From positions 376,417,392-376,481,391 of the forward strand of contig NC_081415.1 of assembly GCF_030272615.1 (NCBI RefSeq): 64,000 nt of DNA. Reading direction: 5' to 3'. The position numbers were made by a program, and so were the translations under genes. Below the pieces are notes generated by a model, which was not told where the DNA came from, did not search any database, and saw only the letters and a program-made list of their open reading frames with translations. Positions 12,778-22,502 of this stretch are shown piece after piece. Numbering within the stretch: the stretch's first letter is position 1; each line of letters begins with the position of its first letter. This DNA comes from Cryptomeria japonica (taxonomy: Eukaryota; Streptophyta; Pinopsida; Cupressales; Cupressaceae).

Positions 12778-13832
12778 TGTACACACCTAAAAATGGTCTA
12801 AAGATAGTTAATTAAATACGTAGTTATTTGATTAATTCCCCTTCCCAATTAATTGAATTCACACGGAATTTAATTAATTTCTCTATTCATCTACTAGTAA
12901 ATAAATCTACATGATTTATTTATATAGTTCATTTCATATCCCCCTTTGATTAATTAATTCTAAATTAATTAATGTCCCTCCATATAAATCAAACCTTCTA
13001 ATCCCTAATTAAGATTAGCAAACTCAAGTTTGTTGAGATTAATTATCACTTTTCCAATTATTTGAATTTCTAAATTCAAATGAGCACATGGCTCCTAACT
13101 TTTAACCACCTAACTTAACGATCCCCTAACCTAACCCATTCCATATAACCCTATCCTATCTTGCACATCCTAACCTCCTTATCCTAACCTCCTATGGTAT
13201 GGATATTCTCCCCTTGAGACACATGTCTCCTCCCTTGGACACTTTCCCTCTCATGAGAAAGGCTCCTTGACACTTGTCACCACAAAGATGACAAGTGTCC
13301 TTTCCTCCAACCTCTTCTCCAACTTCCTCAATCTTGGCCCTTGATATCTTCAGATCAAATCTGGACTGTTGATTCCTGCCACCTCAACTTTGGCCTTGGA
13401 ATTCCTATAAATATCCCCTATTTTGGAGCAATAAGGATCCCTTGCATTCATATTCTTAGCATCATTACTATAGGCAATTTGCATATCAATTATCAAGTAT
13501 TTAGCTTTTGGATTAATCATAGCATGTTAATCTAGTTTCTTAAGTCATGCATTTCATATCATCTCCATAGTCAATCATGATCAAATAGCTACTCAACTCT
13601 TGAGTTGCCACTTTGGAGGTCATTGCTCCACTGAGAGCTAATAAATCCAACACCTTCAAGGTCCTCAAGAATAGAGGAAAATGAGACATTTCAAGGAAGG
13701 CTTATGGTTTGGATTTTTAATCTACTTTTCAATTAAGCTTTTCAATTACATTTTATTGTCTCATTATATGTGTATGCCTTCTATATACCACATTTTTAGC
13801 ATCAAAACAATTAGTACCACCCCCACCACTTG
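12778..13832 (+). repeat. 3' LTR of element A
   Basis: Starts TGTACACACCTAAAAATGGTC, close to the element B LTR start (TGTAATACCCTAAAATTGGTC, minus strand). The next ~200 bases are rich in TTAATTAATT in both. A TATA box is at 13,406. The 3' border is uncertain: no clear CA end or target duplication could be picked before TGTAATGCCCC at 13,833. Confidence 0.65.
13406..13413 (+). promoter_or_regulatory. TATA box in element A LTR
   Basis: CTATAAATATCC at 13,405 is the likely core promoter. The same 9-mer CTATAAATA is found in the downstream LTR of element B (18,392-18,400, minus strand). An inverted repeat ACACTTGTC...GACAAGTGT lies upstream at about 13,270-13,310. Confidence 0.65.
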
Positions 13833-14257
13833 TGTAATGCCCCACCAGGAACCCCAAAGGAAAACCCACAACAAAGGTGAAACAATTTTTTTTTTTAAAG
13901 AATAAACATAAAAAGTGCATTAAACACAACAAGCATGAAACACAAGCAGAAGACTAACACTATAATTCCTTAAGGGTTACCAACGAAGAATAAAAATCCA
14001 AAAGATAAATTCCACAATTACAGTTAATCCAATAAGTCATCATTAACTCAATGATCACAAGAATCCATAAGCAATAACAGATTACACCATAGAAAGATTG
14101 AAAGAATACAATATAATTTCTCTTCAATAAGCATGTACACATAACATAAAGGAAATTGATAAATAACATCCCAATCTTAGGATTACACTGGTTTTTCAAT
14201 ACATGGCATCTCAATATACATATAAAGATACAACTTAACCAAATACAAGGTTACAAT
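13833..14257 (+). other. Possible fragment of another LTR
   Basis: Begins TGTAATGCCCC, which resembles the start of plant gypsy LTRs (element B begins TGTAATACCC), and runs to the 5' end of the copia composite at 14,258. No second copy, primer site or target duplication supports it, so it is offered only as a possibility. No gene seen. Confidence 0.25.
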
Positions 14258-15040
14258 TGTTGGCATTCTACACTCTTATGAGAATAGTTGATGTTGTCAT
14301 TGATGGCAACCAACTGGCAATCATCTGGAAAGAAACTGATAGTTACCAGCACCGACAATAGACTTCTACATACACCGGTAGACACTTCACCAGCAATAGA
14401 AACAATGCATATCAGCACTCAAGCTGACATGGAAATATTTTTTTTTGTAATATAATTATCTTTTTGTAAGCTGACTTGGTATATTGTAAAAGACTCATAT
14501 ATTTATGAGATCTTATAGGTCTTTTTTGTAAGGAAGATATATGATAAGTATAAGGCAAGTTTGTGTAAGGTGATATAGTTGACAGCGAAGGTTTTGGTTA
14601 TTGACTAAGCTTAAACCAGTATTGAACCTAGCATAGTTGATGCTGATTTGAGTAGTACATTGTATTGGATTTAATCATCCATTTTGTAAGTCAGTGAGAC
14701 TTCTATTTTGTAGCTGAGCAGTGAGTTCTAGGCTGTTGGCCTCCCTGCATGTGCAGGCCCCTCATTGTAAGTAATATTTATTCATTGGCCAGTGAGTGAA
14801 TATTGTGGGTCACAAATCCCACTGAGGTTTTTCCCACACCAGGTTTCCTCATTAAATATCTTGTGTTATGGTGTGTTCTCTATGTTGTCTATGTTATTCT
14901 TATTTGTTGCATTAATTCTTATTTATCGGTACACTATTTTTAGATGCAAAGTTTTAAATAAGTATAAATATTCTCTTCACCAGTTAGACACTCATTCATC
15001 CCCCCTCTTAGTGTCTTTGGGACTTTCATTGATTCTAACA
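14258..15040 (+). repeat. 5' LTR of copia composite
   Basis: Starts TGTTGGCATTCTAC and ends GATTCTAACA two bases before a perfect Met-tRNA primer site, which fixes the right border. The pyrimidine run CCCCCCTCTTAG about 40 bases before the end is typical of this copia LTR group and recurs in the LTRs at 39.95, 41.15 and 50.78 kb. Confidence 0.75.
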
Positions 15041-15042
15041 AT

Positions 15043-15055
15043 TGGTATCAGAGCC
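15043..15055 (+). promoter_or_regulatory. Primer binding site, initiator Met-tRNA
   Basis: TGGTATCAGAGCC is complementary to the 3' end of plant initiator Met-tRNA, the usual primer of plant copia elements. It lies two bases after the LTR end. Confidence 0.9.
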
Positions 15056-15111
15056 TAGTCCTCTATTTTCAAAAGCCTATTAGCTTGAGGAAGATTCTGA
15101 CATCGTTACAG

Positions 15112-16062
15112 ATGGAGAACTTAAGAAAATTGTTGGAAGGAGCTCTTGTAGATTATGATGTAGAGAAACTAAAGAATATCAAACTTGAAGATGATCTAAA
15201 GACTGCACAAGAATTCATGAAAAGATGCAGAAAGATGATGATGAAAAAGAAACTCTTAGAGAACTTGCAAACAAGTTGCGACAAGAAAATAGTATTATGA
15301 AGAATGAAATGCAAGATATGACCATGAGGTTATGCAAAGATATTGAAGATGGGAAGAAGAATGAAGAAGACTTGACTAGGAGACTTAATGATGTTGGAAA
15401 TGAAAATCTAAGACTTAGTCATGAAAATGATATGCTTAAGACAAATCTGATTCACATAAAACATGATAAAACTGAGCTTATGAGACAAATGGGAATTCTG
15501 GAAAATGAGTTGGCTAATGCAAATAAACACAAAGACAAATTCAAGAAAATTTTAGAGGAGCTTGATGACATGCTGAAAAAGTTAGAAGCCTAATGGAGAT
15601 ACTAATGGGCTTGGATTTCAAGTTGGAGAAAGTTTCGGTACTGCAAACAATCTAGATCACAGTAAACCGGTAAGACAACCTAATGATTATAAATTTAATG
15701 GCAAATGTTTCAATTGCAACAAATATGGTCATAGAGAAAATTAGTGTAGATTTATAAATAATCAGAATACAAACTCACCCACTGGTCAATGTTCCAAATG
15801 CAACAAAATTGGTCATAATTCAGAAAATTGCAAAATGAATGTGAAATATTATGTTTGTGGAAGATTTGGGCACTTATCTAATCAATGCAGAAAACAAACT
15901 GGCATAGGATATGGAAAGGCTATTCAGAGGAATAATGTGACTTGTTATGCTTGTAACAAGATTGGACATATTGCTAAATTTTGTAGAAGCAAGAATGCAC
16001 CAACAAACAATATAAGATCTAGCTTGAAGGGAAAAGAAAAGGTAGATGAAGTAAAGAAATAA
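15112..16062 (+). pseudogene. Copia gag with zinc knuckles
   Basis: Nucleocapsid/gag region. It begins MENLRKLLEGAL at 15112, shifts frame near 15,225 and continues as a long coiled coil (LRELANKLRQEN, LSHENDMLKTN) to a TAA at about 15,591. Another frame follows with four CCHC knuckles: CFNCNKYGHREN (15,710; a TAG sits just before its last Cys), CSKCNKIGHNSENC (15,790), YVCGRFGHLSNQC (15,850; its first Cys is replaced by Tyr) and CYACNKIGHIAKFC (15,950). Knuckles bind the element RNA. I chose the ATG at 15112 because it follows the primer site closely and opens the helical region. The gene ends KVDEVKK at 16062. Confidence 0.75.
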
Positions 16063-16446
16063 TTTTAAAAATAGTGGATTAAGAAGAGAGATCAGAGAGT
16101 TGATGAAACAATCTCTGCACTGGTAGGAGATTCTTCATCCAACTGAGAAGTAGCCCTTTGGGGGTATTGTAGCAAGTTGAAAATCATGTAGATTACCCTC
16201 GGTTGATGGTGAGAAGATGGATTTCTTCTTTACAGGCATATGTGTTAAGTTTTCACTTAACTGATGAGCATTTAATGATGTTTTGAAGAAATTTTTGGTT
16301 ATAAAGCACCGGGAAACCTTCATTTCAAACTCACCGAGCATTCAAACTTTCAGTGAGTGCAAAATCAAGCAAAGGAATTCAAGGCGAATCTGAGAAGTAT
16401 TTTTCAAGCATTCAGCAAGCATCTGGATAAGAGCTATTTTTCATAA
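16063..16446 (+). other. Junction between copia gag and locus 3 gene
   Basis: The first ~80 bases still read like the end of a copia gag frame (VDETISALVGDSSSN). After about 16,140 there is no copia homology, and the DNA looks like the leader of the locus 3 gene. The exact junction is not visible. Confidence 0.4.
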
Positions 16447-17973
16447 TGACTGCTTCATCTTCTGTTCTTGAATTTATTCCGAACCCTACCATTGTGGAAA
16501 ATGTGAAACGCCCTAGCTAGGCTCATTTTCAAGATAATTCCCAAAATTGTGAAGCAAGATGACTCTATAGGAGTATTTTTAAAAAACACCGAAGGGAGTA
16601 GCATTTGTAGAAGACCCTAGGATTTATATACATTGCAATATAGAAGATCTAGGATCTGAGGAATTAATGAAAATGTTTAATAAGGTCATTTGTGATGAAC
16701 ATGGTATTGTTAAACCCAAACACAAGATTGTGGAAACTTTAGGTTTTGTGGAGATACTGAATATCCCTCAATTTCCAGAGGAAGTGGTAAGGATTGTATT
16801 GAGTAGAGAACATGGAGAATTCTTATGGCTAGAATCAATTTGCAAAATCACCAAAGAAGCAATTAGGGCAGTTACTGGTTTACCCTCAACCGGTAGTAGA
16901 CCTGATAAGACAAAGATTCCCAACAATATGGTGACAAGCCTAACTAGAGCAACATCTGACAATAGATCACTTAGAGTAAATGATATTAAGGACATTAATG
17001 TGAGATATGTAAGTATGGTTCTTGGATACAAAGCCACACATTCTAACAGATTCATTTTGTTTCTAGTCTTTGTATTTACAGTGCACATGAAATGATAAAT
17101 AACAGTGCTAAGATAAATGTGTGTGAATGGTTAAAAGATGAGCTTATTGACAACTTGAAAAAGATTAAGGGAGACAAGAAGGGTACTTTCCACTTTGGAA
17201 ACCTTCTGGTATGTTTAATGCTATTTTTTACCAAAGAGATCCTCGGTACAGGACCCAAAGACTTTGGTTATGACATCTCGGTAGGTAAGCAAATTCAGGA
17301 AGCTTTCACTAGTATGGGATCAGACTATGAGAATAACATTTCTAAGTATTTCAATAATTTCAAAGCTAAGATGCGAGCTAGAGAAAGGTTACCATAGAGT
17401 ATAGTAGATAAATATGACAAAGAAATTTGTTTTGTTATCAAAAGAGATGAGACATGGATGGAGACAGTACTCCCTAGGACTATTTGGGTCACCAAGATGG
17501 GATATGAAGGAGACCTTACTATTCTGAAGACATATGCTAAAGCTTTACTGGATGCACCGAGAGAACCATCACAAAAAGTCTTTGGTAGTGTTGAGACCAT
17601 TGAGAGTAATGTAAATATGTTGAAGAAAAGAAAGAAAAGAGAAAAATACATAAGAGATGCTTCTAAGAAAGTAAAGGAAATCAAAGAAAATGTCATGAAC
17701 CTTAGTCACATATCGGCTAGTGAGCTTGAAGGACTTCAACTAGAGGCACATATTTTATCGATTGACACATCTTCTGGAACTAATAGTGATAAGGCAGTGA
17801 AATTTAAAAGATTTGAAAGGAGGAAGAGAAAACCTTCACCTATACCCTCTCCTTCACATAAGAGAACAGGACTTTGAGAAAGAAACAACAGGCAGTAAGG
17901 GGACCACCCAAGAAACTAACACCAAAGAAGAAACAACAACCGGTTACCCCTTCTTTGAATGATTTCTTGAATG
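16447..17973 (+). pseudogene. Locus 3 gene, 5' part (unrecognised family, inside copia composite)
   Basis: ATG at 16447 (MTASSSVLEFIPNP). After stops at about 16,510-16,560, a frame from 16,667 gives QFPEEVVRIVLSREHG and ITKEAIRAVTGLPSTGSRP, which match the layout of locus 1 (VPCLELVRECIVRYD ... REVISSIFKLP) and locus 2 (FPCPDFVMLCVKNYD ... ITKEEILSINVGEF). A frameshift near 17,090 leads to FGNLLVCLMLFFTKEILG. TAG at 17395-17397 is followed by the same frame to 17877, with Lys-rich KRKKREKYIRD and KRFERRKRKPSPIPS. A last shift leads to PVTPSLNDFLN, where element B interrupts. No introns are seen, as expected for a copy carried through RNA. Confidence 0.55.
17969..17973 (+). repeat. Target-site duplication of element B, left copy
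   Basis: GAATG here and TAATG at 35,531-35,535 flank the LTRs (4 of 5 match). The reading frame of locus 3 is restored only if one copy is removed, which supports this placement over other registers within the TG run. Confidence 0.7.
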
Positions 17974-19114
17974 TGTGTGTGTGAAAAAGTGAACCTGTAG
18001 CTGCAAGCACAACACTTCAATTAAGTCATTATATGCATGGTTAGTAATCAATAATCAATAAGAAATAAACCATAGCAAAGCGACTAATTGCCTTCTAAAA
18101 GATGCGAGTATAAGATTGCTCTCAGATTTTTATAAGCAATACTAGTGACTAGACTACACCAAGATGAAGGATTTAATCTATATGATATTAAGCTATATGG
18201 ATGCAAGATGGATGAGTAATTAAAGCAAATTCAAGCAACAATGCATGCAAGCAATGAATGTAAAATGGATGCAAGTAATCTAAAAAAGGCACAATGATTT
18301 CAATGACTCTAGAGCGAAATTAGCATGATAATAATTTCCAAGCGTGTTCTCAAAAATCTCCGGGGTGAATTGGAATGAGAGCTGAAGACTGTATTTATAG
18401 AGAATTACAAAAAACTCAATTTAGGATTAATTGAAAATAATTGAGAAATCAGGTTGAGTTAACCTTGAGATAGATTCCAATTATAGTTTAATTGAAATGC
18501 ATTCAAATTAGAAGTCCAAGTTGCATTGGAAAATAATAATAAATTCGTTCCATGCACATCTGATAAAAATAGATAATTCTTCAATTTAATCAAGAAAAGA
18601 GTTTTCTTGATGCAACTGAACTTTTTTTCTGAAAAGCTTTGAGTTCCAATTTTAGAGAATAATTCAACAATTCAATTAAATTGCTTTTCTGATTTCAAGT
18701 TCTAAATTTAGAAAAAGAAATAATATCTCAAGTTTGATTTCTCTCTCAATTCAATTCTTTTTTTTTTTACTTTTGTTTTGTTTCAATTCAACTCTTTGTA
18801 ATAAATTAATTCATCTTTTGTAATAAATTAATCCTTTCGCATGATTGAATGGAAAATTTATTAATTAATTAAATATGCAAAGATATTTAATAAATTAAAA
18901 TGGGATAATTGATCAAAATGATTATTCTTGAAATAATTCAATTAATTAAATAAATATTTAATTAATATTGAGTGGTTGATTTGCCATGTGATTTTTGATA
19001 ATTAAAGAATTAATAATGTGCTCAAGATTGATTTAATTGCCTTTGGTTAGGACCTTGGTGATGTTGTTGAGATTAGGGGCCCATGGTTTAGATGACCAAT
19101 TTTAGGGTATTACA
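17974..19114 (-). repeat. 3' LTR of element B
   Basis: In element sense it begins TGTAATACCCTAAAATTGG and ends CACACACACA. It contains an intact TATA box on the minus strand (CTATAAATA, plus-strand 18,392-18,400). It is the partner of 34,384-35,530. The polypurine tract adjoins at 19,115. Confidence 0.93.
18392..18400 (-). promoter_or_regulatory. TATA box in element B 3' LTR
   Basis: CTATAAATA on the minus strand, intact here but changed to TAATAAATT in the upstream LTR at 34,805-34,813. Confidence 0.65.
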
Positions 19115-19128
19115 TTTGCCCCTCTTTG
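19115..19128 (-). promoter_or_regulatory. Polypurine tract of element B
   Basis: Minus strand CAAAGAGGGGCAAA directly before the LTR start TGTAATACCC. Identical to the element A tract at 12,763. Confidence 0.9.
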
Positions 19129-19730
19129 AATTAATGTGTGAGCAGCACTTTGATTCAAAGAATGTGTGATGTCTAGGAGATGCCAGTTCAAAACTTGATT
19201 GATCATGAACTAGATAAAAAGCGAGGTGTTAGCTTGATTCAAAGCGACAAAGCTAAATGAGGTTTGATTAAAGTGATACCGATCCCGAACATGATTGAAC
19301 TGAGGAACGATAGAAAACAAAGATACCGAACTTGAACTTGATTGATCAAGAAATGAATCTTACTGATCTAGAACTTGATTGATCTTAGATACAATGAATG
19401 ATGATAAAAATCGATCTTGAACTTGATTGATCAAGACACGATGAGTGAAGAATAAACCATCCAACTTGATCAAGAAATGAATACTGAACACCTGCTTAGA
19501 TTTAGAATGACCAAAGAAACTCTTTAAACTTTTGATTGAGTTTAAACGAATAATCAGTTTGATTTGAAGCGATGAAACTGAATAATGTTAAGAGATTAAT
19601 TCAGATGAAAGACAAATATCAGCTTGATTTGAAGCAATGAAACTGATATGCCCCTAGTGATTGATTGATTCAGATGATCGAGAGATTTCAACTTGATGTG
19701 AAGCGATGAAGTTGAGATGCCCCTTAGCAA
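19129..19730. repeat. TTGATT-rich cryptic repeat zone of element B
   Basis: Two word families recur. AACTTGATTGATC (with TTGATCAAG hairpins) occurs around 19,190-19,480. CTTGATTTGAAGCGATGAAAC and variants occur near 19,225, 19,557, 19,622 and 19,690, the last two about 67 bases apart and each followed by GATGCCCCT-like text. There is no coding potential. It sits where element A has its ATCAA-rich zone, on the other strand sense. Confidence 0.6.
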
Positions 19731-20154
19731 TAAGGATTTTTTTTTTCTTTAATTGGAATGATTTTGCTCGACTTTTGATGAAGATTTGAAAAAAATTCTT
19801 GACTTGTGAGATGTGAAGTCATAAGTTCATGAGTATGCCCCCTCAGGAGCGAAATCAAAAAATAGCAAGGGTAGTTGATTATAGGCAATTGTTTGGCGAA
19901 AATAAGTTATTTGAGCACAAATTGATTTTGAGGATTTTTTTGAAGATTTGGCAATGATTGATGAGAAATTGAGCGTAGAGTTGATTGGTAGAATTGAAAT
20001 GTGGATGTGTAGAATTGAAATTGAATTAAGATTCAGCATTGAAATTGAGCGCAATTTGAAGAAAGAATGAGCATTAATGAAAAAAATGCTAAGTGGTCAA
20101 AATTGTGAAATTGACTAGCAAGACGATCTCAAATTTTGATTTTGATCCCGAAAA

Positions 20155-20166
20155 TGGTATCAGAGC
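20155..20166 (+). other. Met-tRNA primer-site-like 12-mer inside element B
   Basis: TGGTATCAGAGC, an exact match to the first 12 bases of the usual plant copia primer site, lies on the plus strand upstream of the antisense gene. No LTR end is evident just before it. It may be chance or a relic of an earlier retroelement. Confidence 0.4.
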
Positions 20167-20232
20167 AGGCACATTAGCCAAGGGTACAATTTTCATGTCC
20201 ATCAGAGCAAGTTGAAAAATTAGGTTTTAGGC

Positions 20233-20240
20233 TATATATA
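20233..20240 (+). promoter_or_regulatory. TATA box, probable promoter of the antisense gene
   Basis: GCTATATATAGG at 20,231, about 80 bases before an ATG (20,314, MVVPTRQHRFEHQ) and 660 before the PMD frame. If the PMD frame is spliced to this leader, the acceptor could be TTTTGTAG near 20,845-20,852. That splicing is inference. Confidence 0.45.
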
Positions 20241-20313
20241 GGACAAAAGTGTCATTTTCAATTCATTTTAACCCTCCAAGTTTGAAAATTTAAAAACCCT
20301 TCTGCGAAGAAAA

Positions 20314-20430
20314 ATGGTGGTCCCTACTCGTCAGCATCGATTTGAGCACCAAAGAAGACATAATCGACCCCGAAACTACGAGCCAGCAATAAGTGATCGA
20401 TCTTTAGCCTCTGTATATTTCCAAATTTGA
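20314..20430 (+). CDS. Possible leader exon of the antisense gene
   Basis: A short basic frame (MVVPTRQHRFEHQRR..., 38 codons) between the TATA box and the TCGTACGA cluster. It has no known domain. It could be a first exon joined to the PMD frame at 20,897 or simply leader sequence. Confidence 0.25.
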   Translation: MVVPTRQHRFEHQRRHNRPRNYEPAISDRSLASVYFQI

Positions 20431-20479
20431 ATTTTTTTGTGTATTTTTCACATTTTTGACAGGTTTGTAGTCAGGTTTC

Positions 20480-20700
20480 TCGGTTTATCGTGCGAGACAG
20501 GATCCTGTCGCGTACGAGAAACTGGCAAATTTTGTTTTATCATTTCAACCCATTAGAATTGTCGTACGATAGCAACCCTTGTGTCGTATGATAGGCCGGT
20601 TAAAAGACCATTCTGTCATGCGATATATAAAACTTTGTCATTTGAGGTTGTTTTCTCATACGATAGCCATTCCTGACTCGTACAAGATTCTGTTTAACTA
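20480..20700. repeat. TCGTACGA cluster I
   Basis: About seven copies of a degenerate word around the palindrome TCGTACGA, exact at 20,562-20,569, with variants such as TCGTGCGA, CGTATGAT, CATGCGAT and CATACGAT. It belongs with clusters II (32,570-32,870) and III (34,075-34,270) in the same element. Confidence 0.65.
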
Positions 20701-20896
20701 TGTTTTGTCATTCAAAAAATAGTGACAATTTTTGAAAGTATAAACATGAAATTTTGGTTTTGTATTTAACTTATTTGGATTTGCGTGATGTTTAACTTCT
20801 CTTGTAGGCTAATTTGGAATGTTTTCTGATGTTCGTTGTTGGGTTTTGTAGGTTTGTTTACCTCCTGTGCTCTTCAGATGTGTATATCCACCCACA

Positions 20897-22502
20897 ATGG
20901 CTTTAGTTCGGGATTTGTCTGAGGTTGAGTAGGCTCATGTTGATTTATGTGGCTTGGCTCATTTGATGAGGGTACTTGATATTCGTGTGAACCACGAGAT
21001 GCTCATGGCGTTGGTAGAACAATTTCATTCGAAGCATAATACCTTTCATTTGCCGGTTGGGGAGTTGACCATCACTCTTGAGGATATGTACAGGATTATT
21101 CGTATCCCTTTTGTTGGGGATAAGGTGGACTATGATACTGCATTGTTACCTGGACTGCAGGCACTGAGGAATGTATTCAGGGATCCAGATATCTTGACTC
21201 GTTCTATGAGTTGGGATATAATAATGAGCAGGTATAGTGAGGAGTATCCGCTGGCATGTGTCTTGGCAAGTTTTATTGGGTTCTTTTTGATGCCAGGCCG
21301 AGGGAAGCAGGGTTTCCAGAGCGGATGGGGCCGGATGCTCGAGCGATTGATAGAGTCCCCTCAAAGACTTGGTTGGGGTTCTTGCTTACTGACCCACATG
21401 TATCGAGAGATGCATGAGATTATTTATAGAGAGGGGTGAAGCATGGCTACTAGGGTGTACATTTTGTAGGTGTGGGCTTGGGAGCACCTTTCCCGTGTGT
21501 CAGTCGATAGTGACAGACAACAGGGAGCCAGGACAGTTGATCATTTATAGATATGCTGGATATATCACATAGCCCCATCTGGGCCAGATAGACTTCTAGA
21601 GAGGGTAGCTCGATGACTTGATAGCTGTCGTATGGTGACCATATAGAGGGTTAGAGACATGGGATGACTGGTGGACAGTGCGCAGAGATCTATTTGTTAC
21701 ACGCCCACTGATTGGGAGATCACAGACTATTGTAGAGAGATTCATCATTTCACGAGTGATGAGGCAGTATGGCTGACCTCAGGGGATCTCATAGGAGTTT
21801 ATAGCATATACTAGGTATGCTGACGAGGAGAGGCAAGGTTGGGTACCTAGGCTATCTTATGCCTTGGCTATGCAGGAGCTGACAGGTTTACCCTGCCTAA
21901 GGTGGGATTACCTGGAGGATATAGCAGATGCGGGGGTATTGCCCCAGTACAGGGATTATTTGCAGTAGCATCCAGTCCCTTGGTTTATGGATCCTAGAGA
22001 GCATGCTCCTTATATCAAGGATGTGGAGGATGATGCCCCTGCACTGGCATAGGGACAGGCATAGAGACAGGGTCATAGGCAGGGACAAGGCTAGATACCA
22101 GATGCTCCACGACGGACTGGTGGTGATCCTGGTGCTAGTAGCAATGGAGTGTGAGTTGACATTAGATAGCAGAGGGGTGAGGGTGGATCCCTTGGGAGAG
22201 TAGGCATGAGGTTGGGTGGGGGAGAGGAGCAGCGAGCAGCTCCGAGGCAGGTCCATCAGTGGCGAGAGGAGCAGGGCAGAGCCACAGGTGGAGATGGCGG
22301 CGGAGAGCCTGCAAGAGAGCAGGGGGTGGACACGGGTCAGTCGATGAGAGCACATCTTGCAGAGCTACAGTCACAGTTGTTAGTGGCGCAGACTCAGCTG
22401 GCGGAGCGAGACCGACAGCTGGCCGAGGTGAGGACTGAGTGTGATCACCAGCTTACAGCTTTAAGAGCAGAGTTGAGAGCAGAGATAGAGTCTCTACGAT
22501 AG
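20897..22502 (+). pseudogene. Antisense plant mobile domain (PMD) gene of element B
   Basis: ATG at 20897 (MALVRDLSEVE, TAG at 20930-20932), then the same frame to a TGA at 21437: HSKHNTFHLPVGELTIT, LEDMYRIIRIPFVG, LGWGSCLLTHMYREMHEII. The order matches element A's antisense gene (HNTFHFLTGEM, IPVMGE). Past 21,440 the frame is broken repeatedly, but WAWEHLSRV, a Gly-rich basic stretch (GGDGGGEPAREQ) and a coiled coil (22,330-22,500; AQTQLAERDRQLAEV) can be followed. The family is the aminotransferase-like plant mobile domain, with suspected nuclear or chromatin roles. It is opposite in sense to the element and has its own TATA box upstream. Confidence 0.8.

Larger units (their letters stand above)
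6203..13840 (+). mobile_element. Element A: 5'-truncated Ty3/gypsy element, Tat type
   Basis: In order: end of the second RNase H region, integrase, A-rich tract, a simple-sequence zone, an antisense PMD gene, an ATCAA-rich zone, polypurine tract and one LTR. The order and the polypurine tract are the same as in element B (17,974-35,530), so the two belong to one family. Gag, protease and RT are missing; the left end at about 6,203 begins inside the spacer between RNase H and integrase. The right end is not exact because the LTR terminus merges with other repeat DNA near 13,830. Confidence 0.75.
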
